From: Sinorhizobium terangae
GTDB lineage: Bacteria > Pseudomonadota > Alphaproteobacteria > Rhizobiales > Rhizobiaceae
DNA length: 64,000 bases
Direction: 5' to 3'
Assembly: GCF_029714365.1 (NCBI RefSeq)
Contig: NZ_CP121659.1
Location: 1,922,001 to 1,986,000, forward strand
Under the pieces are notes generated by a model. The model was given only the letters and a program-made list of their open reading frames with translations, did no database searches and was not told the DNA's origin. Position 1 is the first letter of the stretch. Each line of letters opens with the position of its first letter. Below are positions 51,234 to 59,589 of the stretch, piece by piece. Position numbers and translations under genes: made by a program.

Positions 51234-51956
51234 CTACCAAGTGCAAAGTGATCGCGGCGTCGGCGTCAAGCGTGCCACCTCGATCCTTCGCCAACACTGG
51301 CCGTCCATTCGTGGATAGACCTCTTCCGTCCATTTGGCGTTCTGTCCTAAGCGCTCTCGGTAGCGGGCCAGGCCAGCCTCGTCCTTATGGCATTCGAACC
51401 AAACAAGCACCGTCTCGCCCTCGCGGACGGGGAGTCGCGGAAAGCCATTCGTGCTCCGCTCAGTGACAAGAACAGCATCAACGCGAGCGCCGGCATCCTG
51501 CAAAACCGGAAGCGCCTCCTGGATGAAGAGCGCGGCGAATTCGTCCTCCGTTCCGGGGGCCAGAGAGCAGATAGTCGCGATGACGAGGCCTTCAGCTTCT
51601 TGCTGCTCCACCTCCTCTTTTCTCGCCCGGTTGTGGGAGAACGGCATCACGCCGCCAACAGGCTTTAGCAGCAACACGTTATCTGAGTTGAGCATCGTCT
51701 CGTTGGCAGCCGGCCCATGTTTCTTCCAGATCGCGCTCGAATAAAAGGATTTGAGCGCCTCCGTTCGGGCCTCCATGTCTGCGAAAGAGCGAACCCACAC
51801 GAAGGCATCCGGATCGTCAAGATCGCGGAACTCGCCTTCGACGCGCATGCCGAGCGCTTCCTGCGGTTCGATAAATTCGTTGTCAAACAGCCCGATCAAG
51901 GCTTCCCTCCCGCCTGGACGGAGTCGGTAGCGGCGGAGTTCGAAGACGGTATGCAT
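51234..51956 (-). CDS. NIPSNAP family protein
   Basis: A 240-residue protein with two NIPSNAP (dimeric alpha-beta barrel) segments: MHTVFELRRYRLRPGGREALIGLFD...AFVWVRSFADMEARTEALKSFYSSAIWKKHG, then GLVIATICSLAPGTEDEFAALF...VLVWFECHKDEAGLARY. Function unknown; family members bind small hydrophobic molecules. The start is taken at 51956. It diverges from a TetR gene with a large palindrome between them. Confidence 0.85.
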   Translation of the reverse strand: MHTVFELRRYRLRPGGREALIGLFDNEFIEPQEALGMRVEGEFRDLDDPDAFVWVRSFADMEARTEALKSFYSSAIWKKHGPAANETMLNSDNVLLLKPVGGVMPFSHNRARKEEVEQQEAEGLVIATICSLAPGTEDEFAALFIQEALPVLQDAGARVDAVLVTERSTNGFPRLPVREGETVLVWFECHKDEAGLARYRERLGQNAKWTEEVYPRMDGQCWRRIEVARLTPTPRSLCTW

Positions 51957-51970
51957 GGTAGCCCCACAAA

Positions 51971-52015
51971 AACAGGTCGATTGTCCTGTCTCAATAAGAG
52001 GACGATTGACCTGTT
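51971..52015. promoter_or_regulatory. Long inverted repeat, candidate TetR operator
   Basis: Arms of 17 bp (AACAGGTCGATTGTCCT, and the complement of AACAGGTCAATCGTCCT) with two mismatches and an 11-bp centre, between the divergent NIPSNAP and TetR genes. Confidence 0.75.
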
Positions 52016-52057
52016 TTGTCAACCTGCTACTCTTGATGGAGTTTGCAAGTGGCTACC

Positions 52058-52678
52058 ATGGCAGGAAACAAGAGAACCAATGACCCCCGCGCGGTGCGTC
52101 GCAGGATTGTCGACGCGGCCTATGATGCCTTCGTTGCTCAGGGCTACCTCGCTACGGGCATGCTGGAACTGCGGGAAAAGGCTTCAGTATCTGGTGGGGC
52201 CATGGCGCATCATTTTCCGGCAAAGCGCGAACTCGGATTGGCAGTTATCCGCGATCGGGTGGCCGAAGCCGTCCGGCAGACATGGATCGAGCCGCTTCAA
52301 ACCTGTGCGGACGCGCCAGCGGCCATCGATCTCATCTTCGAAAACATCATCGGCGAACTGACGCTAAAGGGCTCGGTTTCCGGCTGCCCCCTCAATAATA
52401 TGGCGATGGAGATTTCCCCGCACGATGAAGAGATGCGCGAGGCGCTGAGCGGTGTTTTCGCCGGCTGGCAGGAGGCGCTGTCGGCAAAGTTTCAGGAGGA
52501 TGTCGAGTCAAAACGGGTTACCGGCATAGATCCTCGCAGCCTGGCGACACTGGTGATCGCCACCTACTCCGGTGCCATGGCGATTGCAAAAGCCAGCCAA
52601 GAGGTACGACCGTTGGTCGACTGCCGGCAGGAGCTCGCGGAACTCTTCGCATCGAAGTATCTCTCGGTTGGGTATTGA
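52058..52678 (+). CDS. TetR/AcrR family transcriptional regulator
   Basis: A 206-residue regulator: AVRRRIVDAAYDAFVAQGYLATGMLELREKASVSGGAMAHHFPAKRELG (helix-turn-helix, about residues 8-60) with a helical C-terminal domain. The ATG at 52058 is preferred to an upstream TTG. The long palindrome upstream is the probable operator, so it likely represses the divergent NIPSNAP gene and itself. Confidence 0.9.
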   Translation: MAGNKRTNDPRAVRRRIVDAAYDAFVAQGYLATGMLELREKASVSGGAMAHHFPAKRELGLAVIRDRVAEAVRQTWIEPLQTCADAPAAIDLIFENIIGELTLKGSVSGCPLNNMAMEISPHDEEMREALSGVFAGWQEALSAKFQEDVESKRVTGIDPRSLATLVIATYSGAMAIAKASQEVRPLVDCRQELAELFASKYLSVGY

Positions 52679-53091
52679 GCGGCAGCGCGCGCTCGCTACT
52701 GCGCCGCATCCACCCAGATCGTCGCCATGGGGATTTTGCACATGATGAACTGTGCTCTGGTCTGCTGGTCGGCGTCGGTTCCAAGATCGTCTTGCGGACC
52801 CGCCCGATGGTCGCCCGCATAGTGTGCCAGTTTCCGGAGCGGCGATGATTACCATTGCCCTGCTTTTGCTGATCGAGCAGGTTCAAAAAAATCTGAAGTC
52901 CAATCCCCTACCCCCGCCCGATATCGTCTCGGATCGTTTCGATCGCCAGCCATGACGGCACGGTCCGATTGCCCGACGGTGTCGCCGAGTGGCCGCTTGG
53001 ACCAGGCAGTCGTCAAGGCAAACACGGCGTGGTAGATCAACGCTATACAACCAAGCTTTGTATTCATGCAACTTCATTAAGAGGAGCAGCC
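52679..53091. other. Gene-poor stretch with gene remnants
   Basis: On the minus strand a reading stretch ends QTRAQFIMCKIPMATIWVDAAQ (52697-52770) without a start. A 30-bp segment at 52913-52942 matches the coding segment at 56338-56367 with only a few differences. Confidence 0.35.
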
Positions 53092-53634
53092 ATGATCATT
53101 GTCTTGAACGGCTACCCTGGCGTGGGGAAGCTGACGATCGGTCAGGAACTCATATCAAAGATCTCGGGCCGGCTGCTGGACATCCATAGTGTTTACAATG
53201 TCGCTTTCGCGCTGACGGAATTCAAATCGCCGGATTTCATCGAAACCGTCGAAAAGATCGAAGCGGTCGCGCATAACCTGATTCTGAAACTTCCGGCCGA
53301 AATCCCCGTCGTACTAACGACGGTTCTTGCCGGAAGCAGCGATTGGGGCGACGCAGAGTGGCAGCGGATTGTGCGCCTTGGCCGCGAGCGGGCACCGTTC
53401 TTCGTCGTGCATCTGCACTGCGATCTTGAAGAGAACATTCGCCGTATCGAGGCAGGCGCGCGGGCCGCGATGCGGAAACCGCGCGATGCTGAAATGGCGA
53501 GGAGAAACCACATACAGGGCAAAATCCTCGCAGGTATAGATGAGACGAACTTGCTAAAGCTCGATGTGACGCGTTTGACCCCGTCAGATGCGGCGGCAAA
53601 AATTGCAGAGTGGATCCAGAGAGCCGAGGTTTGA
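53092..53634 (+). CDS. P-loop nucleotide kinase-like protein
   Basis: A 180-residue P-loop protein with a Walker A box near the N-terminus (GYPGVGKLT), as in small AAA/shikimate-kinase-like proteins. Further features are ETVEKIEAVAHNLILKL and HLHCDLEENIRRIEAGARAAMRKPRD, the latter resembling a lid region. It probably phosphorylates a small molecule; the substrate cannot be read. The ATG follows AGGAGC. Confidence 0.8.
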   Translation: MIIVLNGYPGVGKLTIGQELISKISGRLLDIHSVYNVAFALTEFKSPDFIETVEKIEAVAHNLILKLPAEIPVVLTTVLAGSSDWGDAEWQRIVRLGRERAPFFVVHLHCDLEENIRRIEAGARAAMRKPRDAEMARRNHIQGKILAGIDETNLLKLDVTRLTPSDAAAKIAEWIQRAEV

Positions 53635-53651
53635 GGCTCAACTTGGAAAGC

Positions 53652-53758
53652 TTACTGCATGTCTCCTTAAATCCTAGCCGATTTAAGGACAAAAACATCA
53701 GCAATTCAAAGTGCTACAGCGACCTTTGCGCGTCTGATAAGACGCGCGGCGCTGTAGT
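53652..53758 (-). repeat. RIME1-like repeat copy 17
   Basis: Nearly complete inverted copy: ttactgcatgtctccttaaa...cagcaattcaaagtgctaca...acgcgcggcgctgtag. Confidence 0.85.
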
Positions 53759-53780
53759 CCGCTCTGAGCTCGATCGAGCT

Positions 53781-54992
53781 TCACGACGTTGCGGTGGCCG
53801 TGCGCTTGGCGGACGACGCCACCGCGACGAAGGCGGCCATGCCGACTGCACCAAGGCAGGCGTTGGCCATCAAGGCGACGTCGCTTCCGAAACGCTCCAT
53901 CAACACGGAGAAAACGAACGGTGCCATTGCGCCCGCAGCCAGCCGTGCGGCGGCCATGCGGCCCGTTATCGCTCCGTAGCCCGCTGACCCGAACATCCAG
54001 AGTGGCAGGGAGCCCTGCGCTACGCTGTTGATACCGGACCCAAGGCCAAGGAAGATCGCGAAAGCCACCGCCCCGGGCAGCCAGGTTCCGGACAGGCCGA
54101 GGATAAGAACGCCGGCAACGATGAGCGCGGCGGACAGCGTCGCGAGTACAGGCGGCGCCAGGTTTTTGCCGAATGCCATGTTGATCAGCCTGCTCAGGAC
54201 CTGCGAGGGCCCGAACAGCGAGCCGATCACGACCGCTGCCGTCCCGAAACCGATCGCTCCCAGCATCGGAACCATGTGGGTCAGCATCGCCGAAAGCGTG
54301 AACCCCTGCAGGGCAAAAGCCAGTGACACAAGGAGCATGCCGCGCCGCCTGACCTCGACCGGAAGCGCACCGACAACCGCGTGGCCGTCCTTGCCGGTGA
54401 ATTTGGCCGCTTCGGACCTCCTGCTCCGCATGATCCAATGATGAAGCGGAAGGCAGACGATCAGATTCAACACCGCGTAGGCGATGTAGATTTCCCGCCA
54501 GGAGAAATGCTCGTGAAGGCTCGCGGAGATCGGCCAGAAGATTGTCGAGGCGAAGCCCCCGATCAATGTGAGATAGGTGATACTGCGTGACGCCGCCATT
54601 GGGCGGCTTTCGACGAGCGCGGCGAAAGCCGCCTGGTATTGCACCATGCCGGATGCAACTTCCAGGAGGACGATGGAGAGTGCAAACACCGCTATCGAGG
54701 GGGACCAGGCGCACAGCAGGAGGGCGAGCGCCGAGACGGCCGAGCCAATGGTCATGATCATCGCCGCGCCCAACCGATCCATCAATCCCCCGACGAATGG
54801 AGCCGAAAGCCCGCCCGCAAACAGCGAGGCGGAAAAGATGCCGAACACCTGCTCGACGCTCAGGCCGAGGTCGCGTGCCATCCCCGGCGCCAGGATGCTG
54901 AAGCTGTAATAGAGCGTGCCGTAGCCGATGATCTGCGTGAGGCCGAGCGCGGCGACGATGGCCGCGGGGATGCCGGGCTTCATGTCAGACAT
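53781..54992 (-). CDS. MFS transporter of an arsenic-type operon
   Basis: A 403-residue protein with 12 predicted helices (e.g. AAIVAALGLTQIIGYGTLYYSFS...FGSDVALMANACLGAVGMAAFVAVA). The segment SLFAGGLSAPFVGGLMDRLGA corresponds to MFS motif A. It overlaps the upstream arsR-type gene by 8 bp and is therefore translated with it. By context it exports an arsenical; substrate is inferred. Confidence 0.85.
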   Translation of the reverse strand: MSDMKPGIPAAIVAALGLTQIIGYGTLYYSFSILAPGMARDLGLSVEQVFGIFSASLFAGGLSAPFVGGLMDRLGAAMIMTIGSAVSALALLLCAWSPSIAVFALSIVLLEVASGMVQYQAAFAALVESRPMAASRSITYLTLIGGFASTIFWPISASLHEHFSWREIYIAYAVLNLIVCLPLHHWIMRSRRSEAAKFTGKDGHAVVGALPVEVRRRGMLLVSLAFALQGFTLSAMLTHMVPMLGAIGFGTAAVVIGSLFGPSQVLSRLINMAFGKNLAPPVLATLSAALIVAGVLILGLSGTWLPGAVAFAIFLGLGSGINSVAQGSLPLWMFGSAGYGAITGRMAAARLAAGAMAPFVFSVLMERFGSDVALMANACLGAVGMAAFVAVASSAKRTATATS

Positions 54993-55353
54993 TCTCGCCT
55001 TCGGCCGACGCGGAAGACACCGCGCAGCAACCATCGTCGGCGCCGGTCAATGGCGCACGCACGCTGGGGTGCCCGACGCAGCAATCCTCCATCAGGAACT
55101 TCAGCAGTTCGGCAAGCGCGTCGTAGCTGGCGCTGTAGACGATCGAGCGGGATTCGCGCCTCTGGGCAATCAGTCCGGCCCGCTCCAGCTCCTTCAGGTG
55201 GAAGGAGACGTTCGACGGCGAGACGCCCATCGTCTCCGCGATCGCGCCGGCGGCCATGCCGCCTGGACCCGCCACCACGAGTGTCCTGACGATCCCCAAC
55301 CGGGTCTCCTGAGACAGTGCCGCGAATGACATCAGGGCTTGACGTTCTTCCAT
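54985..55353 (-). CDS. ArsR family regulator (second copy)
   Basis: A 122-residue winged-helix protein (ALSQETRLGIVRTLVVAG...MGVSPSNVSFHLKELERAGLIAQRRESRSIVYS) with C-terminal cysteine pairs LMEDCCVGHPS and DGCCAV that can hold As(III). A TTTCAA/TTGAAA palindrome lies directly upstream. It diverges from the DUF6428 gene and heads the MFS operon. Confidence 0.9.
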   Translation of the reverse strand: MEERQALMSFAALSQETRLGIVRTLVVAGPGGMAAGAIAETMGVSPSNVSFHLKELERAGLIAQRRESRSIVYSASYDALAELLKFLMEDCCVGHPSVRAPLTGADDGCCAVSSASAEGENV

Positions 55354-55354
55354 A

Positions 55355-55380
55355 TTTCAAGAATCCTAAAACTATTGAAA
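55355..55380. promoter_or_regulatory. Candidate ArsR operator
   Basis: TTTCAA (55355-55360) and TTGAAA (55375-55380) form an inverted repeat with a 14-bp centre between the divergent ArsR and DUF6428 genes. Confidence 0.55.
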
Positions 55381-55395
55381 CGAGGAATAACCGAA

Positions 55396-55920
55396 ATGAC
55401 ACTGATCGACAATAGCCAGCATGCGCAAAGCGACATCACACTCGGATCGCTGCTCGAGCGGCTGAAGGAAACTGCGGCCAAGCCGCTCGTCTTCGAATAT
55501 GACGGAAAGATCGTCCGCCCCGGATACCACGTCACGGAAGTGAAGGCTGGCCAGTTCTCCGCCCTCGATTGCGGCGCGAACCCCGAGGCATGGACGGAAA
55601 TCTTCGTCCAGTTATGGGACGTCGACGGCGGCGAACGCACGCACATGCCAGCCGGGAAGTTCTCGGCCATCATCAGGAAAGTCTCCGAACACGTCGCCCT
55701 CGACGGATCGGCCAAATTGACGTTCGAGGTCAGTGATGGCGTGAGGCCGATGCAGCTTTACTGCGCCGACGAGCCCGTCGAGCGGGACGAAGCCCTTTTG
55801 GTTCGCCTTTCGCCCCGACCCGCGAGCTGCAAACCTCGCGACCGATGGCTCGCCGAGCAGGCCACAGCCTCACAATCGAGCTGCTGCGGCCCCTCGAACA
55901 CGTCGAGGTGTTGCGCATAG
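55396..55920 (+). CDS. DUF6428 family protein
   Basis: A 174-residue cytoplasmic protein (TLGSLLERLKETAAKPLVFEYDGKIVRPGYHVTEVKAGQFSALDCGANPEAWTEIFVQLWDVDGG shortened). The DUF6428 family regularly neighbours arsenic genes. The C-terminal region is cysteine-rich (QATASQSSCCGPSNTSRCC), suitable for metalloid binding. The start at 55396 follows GAGGAA. It shares an intergenic operator with the second ArsR gene. Confidence 0.85.
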   Translation: MTLIDNSQHAQSDITLGSLLERLKETAAKPLVFEYDGKIVRPGYHVTEVKAGQFSALDCGANPEAWTEIFVQLWDVDGGERTHMPAGKFSAIIRKVSEHVALDGSAKLTFEVSDGVRPMQLYCADEPVERDEALLVRLSPRPASCKPRDRWLAEQATASQSSCCGPSNTSRCCA

Positions 55921-56001
55921 CGGCCGAGGCTGAGGGGTGGCGCGGCAACCGCGCCTCCACGTCCACGTTGCATCCGCGGAATTCCCTCCCTATACTCCGC
56001 C

Positions 56002-56967
56002 ATGGAGAAGACCTTCGTATCAGCGCGGGAGGATCGGCCCGGGAAAGACTGGCTTTCCCGCTTCACAGCCGGTCGGGCCGGTGTGGAGAGCTGGTATTTC
56101 GGCCGGGCCGTCACGTCACGCCCCGCCGCGCCTACTGTCAGCGAATGTCGCGCAGCGCTTGCGCAGCACATGCCCGAGCTCCTCCCGCACTACGAGCATG
56201 TCTGCGCTCTCGTTGGCGACGACGAGCTCGCGCACCGGATGCTCAGCCACTATCGCCCCGCGCCGGAAGGCTACGGCTGCAGCCAGGCGGTCTGGCTCGG
56301 AAAAGAAGGCCCGGCGCTCATCCGCAACTTCGACTATCCGCCCGATATCGTTTCGGATCGCTTCGAGCTCACCGCGTGGTCGGGTCTCAAGGTGATCGCG
56401 AAGGCGCAGCGCCCCTGGGGAGGCTGCGTCGACGGAATGAACGAGGAAGGGCTGGTCGCGAGCGTAACGCTTGGTGGCGGCCGCCTCCAGGGCCGCGGCT
56501 TTTCGATCATTCTCATGGTCCGCTACGTGCTCGAAACCTGCCGTCGCGTCAGTGAGGCCGTAGAGACTCTTTGCCGTATCCCGGTGGCGCTTGCGCAGAA
56601 CGTGACACTGCTCGATCGATCGGGCACATACGCGACCCTCTTCCTCGGCCCCGGCCAGCGGCCGGTCATCACCCGCCTCAAGGCATGCGCCAACCATCAG
56701 CGCTCCGAACGGGCCCCGCCAAATTCGCTGGCGCGGCAGCGCGCGCTCCTGCAGGCGCTGGACGAACCTTCGATGTCGCTCGAAGGCCTGACCGACCGCT
56801 TCCTACAGCCGCCGGTCCATGCGCGAAACCCGCGCTTCCCGACCCTCTACACCGCCGTCTACCGGCCCGAGGACGGCCGGGTGGATTATGTCTGGCCCGG
56901 AAAGCGCTGGCCCCTGCGGTTCGCGGATTTTGAAGCAGGCGAGTACACCCATCACTATGGAGACTGA
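56002..56967 (+). CDS. C45-family (acyl-CoA:6-APA acyltransferase-like) hydrolase
   Basis: A 321-residue Ntn-type enzyme. The segment EGYGCSQAVWLGKEGPALIRNFDYPPD carries the expected autocatalytic Cys nucleophile (GCS) and the N-x-DY pattern; WGGCVDGMNEEGLVASVTLGG follows as in this family. No signal peptide is seen, so it is probably cytoplasmic. It cleaves or transfers acyl groups; substrate unknown. It is not obviously linked to the arsenic genes before it. Confidence 0.8.
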   Translation: MEKTFVSAREDRPGKDWLSRFTAGRAGVESWYFGRAVTSRPAAPTVSECRAALAQHMPELLPHYEHVCALVGDDELAHRMLSHYRPAPEGYGCSQAVWLGKEGPALIRNFDYPPDIVSDRFELTAWSGLKVIAKAQRPWGGCVDGMNEEGLVASVTLGGGRLQGRGFSIILMVRYVLETCRRVSEAVETLCRIPVALAQNVTLLDRSGTYATLFLGPGQRPVITRLKACANHQRSERAPPNSLARQRALLQALDEPSMSLEGLTDRFLQPPVHARNPRFPTLYTAVYRPEDGRVDYVWPGKRWPLRFADFEAGEYTHHYGD

Positions 56968-57139
56968 AAGGTGAGACATGCACGGCGCCGACGCACCCTG
57001 GCTTTGCGCCAACGCCGGACTCACCGTCACTCCCATATCCATCCTCGGGGCTTGACCCTCGAGGATGACGGACGACGTCGGCGGCGGAACGCTGAACCAT
57101 GCCGCCCCACTGCGCCAAGTTTCACCCGCAGCAGATGAC

Positions 57140-57168
57140 ACATGGCCCGGTCGGTTGCCGGGCCATGT
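57140..57168. terminator. Strong hairpin after the VCBS-like gene
   Basis: ACATGGCCCGG and CCGGGCCATGT with a 7-base loop, located 20 bp downstream of the minus-strand gene end. No long T-run follows. Confidence 0.5.
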
Positions 57169-57187
57169 GGTTTGCAGTTGCCGGGCT

Positions 57188-58384
57188 TCAGGCCCAGTAG
57201 TTATATTCGAGCTGGACGGCGACAGTGGAGCCGTTCGCGACCTGCTGGCTGAACGTACCATTGAACGCGATCGTTCCGTCGGTGAAATCGGCGTCGCTGA
57301 GGACCACCGTCTTGGAATACGGGTTCAGCGTTTCTGTTGTGCTGCTGTTCGACTCGGTGCCGACAATGCTGAACGAGCCACTGTCGACCGTGCCCCCGAG
57401 GCTCTCTCTTACGCTGTTCAGATCGGCATCCCCGCTCACGGTGACGATGCCATCGAAACCGTCCACATCCACCGTGAAAGAGCCCGAAAACGACCGTTCG
57501 GTGATATCGCCGCCGATTTTCTGGAAGGTGAAGGACTCGGTACCGGTGTAGATGTCCGCAGAACCGGCTATTTCGATGGTCAATGCATTGGTGGTCGTGC
57601 CGCCCTGGCCATCCTCGATGGTGTAATTGACGACCACCGTGAGCGTCTCGCCGAGCTTCAGATCGATTGCCCCTCCGGGCTGGAGATCCGGGTGCGACGT
57701 ATCGACCGTTACGATGTTGTCGACGACAGTGATGTAGGCGGGAGGTGTCGTGGACCCCGCATCGCCGTCAACCGAAAAACTCAGGCTGCCGGCGACGACG
57801 GAAAGCGTATCGCCATCCGGATCGGAAGCGGTTGCAAGGAGGTCGATCGGAGACGCAGCAACGTCTTCGGTCAGTTCCTTCAGGATCGGTTCGGCACTCG
57901 GAGGCTGGTTGTCGCTGGACCAGCCGGCATCGTAGTCGGCCGGCTCCTGCGTATCCGTGTAGAACTCCCGGGTATGATAGATCGTGTCGAGCTTCTTGCC
58001 GCTCGCCTGCACCGTCGACCAGGTTTCGGTGTCGATACCGGTGAGGATCGCGGTCAGGTCGATCTCAACGCCGTTGACCAGCATCGTCGGTGCCGGATCC
58101 GTGATGCTGGCGCCGTCGACAGGGCCGAGCTTGCTCTGGGCGGCTGCGAAAAGGTCCGAAAGCGTGAAATCCCCGGCGATGACCGCAGCCTTTACGGCAA
58201 GCGCGTCATCAACCGAAAGGCCGCCCTGATTGGCCAGGAAGCCGATGTAGTCGGCGACGGTTACATCTTGCAGCGCTTCCGTGAGCGCGTCGGTGTAGCT
58301 CGACGAGAGCTGCCCCTGCGCGGACTGGCTGAGACTGGAGTCATACGACCCGTCCGTCATGAAGCTTGTCGTGAAGAAACTCAT
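57188..58384 (-). CDS. VCBS/cadherin-like repeat protein
   Basis: A 398-residue protein without classical signal peptide or cysteine. The N-terminal 150 residues are helical (LSSSYTDALTEALQDVTVADYIGFLA...). The middle carries a VCBS/cadherin-type calcium-binding unit (DLLATASDPDGDTLSVVAGSLSFSVDG...VVNYTIEDGQGGTTTNALTIEIAG). The last 120 residues are a beta-rich region, FTVDVDGFDGIVTVSGDADLN. It is probably secreted by a type I system and surface-located or adhesive; secretion route is inferred. Confidence 0.75.
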   Translation of the reverse strand: MSFFTTSFMTDGSYDSSLSQSAQGQLSSSYTDALTEALQDVTVADYIGFLANQGGLSVDDALAVKAAVIAGDFTLSDLFAAAQSKLGPVDGASITDPAPTMLVNGVEIDLTAILTGIDTETWSTVQASGKKLDTIYHTREFYTDTQEPADYDAGWSSDNQPPSAEPILKELTEDVAASPIDLLATASDPDGDTLSVVAGSLSFSVDGDAGSTTPPAYITVVDNIVTVDTSHPDLQPGGAIDLKLGETLTVVVNYTIEDGQGGTTTNALTIEIAGSADIYTGTESFTFQKIGGDITERSFSGSFTVDVDGFDGIVTVSGDADLNSVRESLGGTVDSGSFSIVGTESNSSTTETLNPYSKTVVLSDADFTDGTIAFNGTFSQQVANGSTVAVQLEYNYWA

Positions 58385-59112
58385 TCTACTTGCCCCCTAA
58401 CCCCCGTTGCTGGTGCATCGATCGATGCAACCTGTTTGAATGCGTTGAAAAAATTCAGTTACCTTTCCCATCCCCTTGAGCGCCCCGCGTTCTTTAAGAT
58501 TTGGGAAATTCGTCGCGACGAAATCGCGTTCTCGAAGAGGGTGGGAAACCGGCCGATGTCGGCCGGTTTCCCCTCGCTGAAGCCGGAGCCCCTCATCGGG
58601 CGAAAACTACTCATACGCCTCGCCCTCCCCGACCAGCGCTTCTCAAATGGCTGGCCCGGCAAACATCTTGAAAACTTATTTTGATTCCCCCGAGCCGCGC
58701 TCACGCCGAGCATCAGCTACTGCAGTAGAATCCCCTATCCCCTTCTACCTCTTACCATATTCCATAGTTCAGGAAACGAATATTTCTGAGTAGTACTGTA
58801 ACCCGAAAGAAGTATATTAAGCCGTCTCGCATTTCAGCCATTTGAAGGTCAGACAATCTATATCGAAGTGCTTTCCGCTTGTCGTTAGCCCTGCGTCCGG
58901 GAAATTATCACCGCGTACATTCTCGTTCTGTGGCGGCAGGAAATGACGCGCGCTAGTCGGCCGCGCAGCACCAGCAACAGGTTACGTTACATTTACCGGC
59001 AGATTTTTGCTCTGCTGTAGCCCAGAACTCCCTCATTCCTGTGCTCCTCACAGCTGCCAGCCACGGCGCGCCCGCGTCGTGAATGGCGAGGTTTCAGCGC
59101 TTCGGCCAGGCG
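58385..59112. other. Long gene-free region, partly AT-rich
   Basis: Contains a 30-bp palindrome (58543-58572), a purine/pyrimidine-biased segment and an AT-rich part (58720-58860). Regulatory or decayed DNA; no gene recognised. Confidence 0.5.
58543..58572. repeat. 14-bp-arm perfect palindrome
   Basis: GGGAAACCGGCCGA and TCGGCCGGTTTCCC around TG; a strong hairpin if transcribed. Confidence 0.65.
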
Positions 59113-59328
59113 CTACCAATTGCCGGGATCTGCGGTGTGATCGACGCTGGCGAACTCGTCCGCCTTTTCCCGCTCCAGCGTCAGACTGGTGGTGATCCTT
59201 GTCTCATCCGTGACCGAATAATTGAGCGGCGCCGGCTCTTTGGTCAGCTGTTGATACATGAGCAAGGCGGCCTCCTCGGCCGTGTCTGCCTCGAACTTTT
59301 CTGTGACGGTGACTGTGAACTGGTGCAT
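59113..59328 (-). CDS. Small hypothetical protein
   Basis: A 71-residue protein (MHQFTVTVTEKFEADTAEEAALLMYQQL...) with a beta-strand, helix, beta-strand pattern. The sequence looks like a compact ferredoxin-like small domain found in rhizobia; function unknown. It diverges from the reductase gene. Confidence 0.65.
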   Translation of the reverse strand: MHQFTVTVTEKFEADTAEEAALLMYQQLTKEPAPLNYSVTDETRITTSLTLEREKADEFASVDHTADPGNW

Positions 59329-59589
59329 AGCCCTGACCTCGTCTGTGCTGATTTCGACGCCTCGCGCTTAGATATAGAGCCAGAAATGGACGCCCTCCGG
59401 TCAAGGCGACACTCTAGCATCAGACGGCGAGAACGTCTCGAAGCGGCCCAACTCGCCCACATCAGCATGACGCCCCTTGGGTACCCCGCCGATCATCGCT
59501 CTCACAGACAGCGCCCGAAGTGGGCGGTTGGAACAATCGGCATAGTGCTCGATTACAGCTCACAAGTCTTCCAACGACGCAGGTGTGCG

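Noticed and set aside
57065..58684. 539-codon frame opposite the VCBS-like gene
   Set aside because: Arg/Asp-rich shadow frame; the opposite strand has a recognisable calcium-binding repeat.
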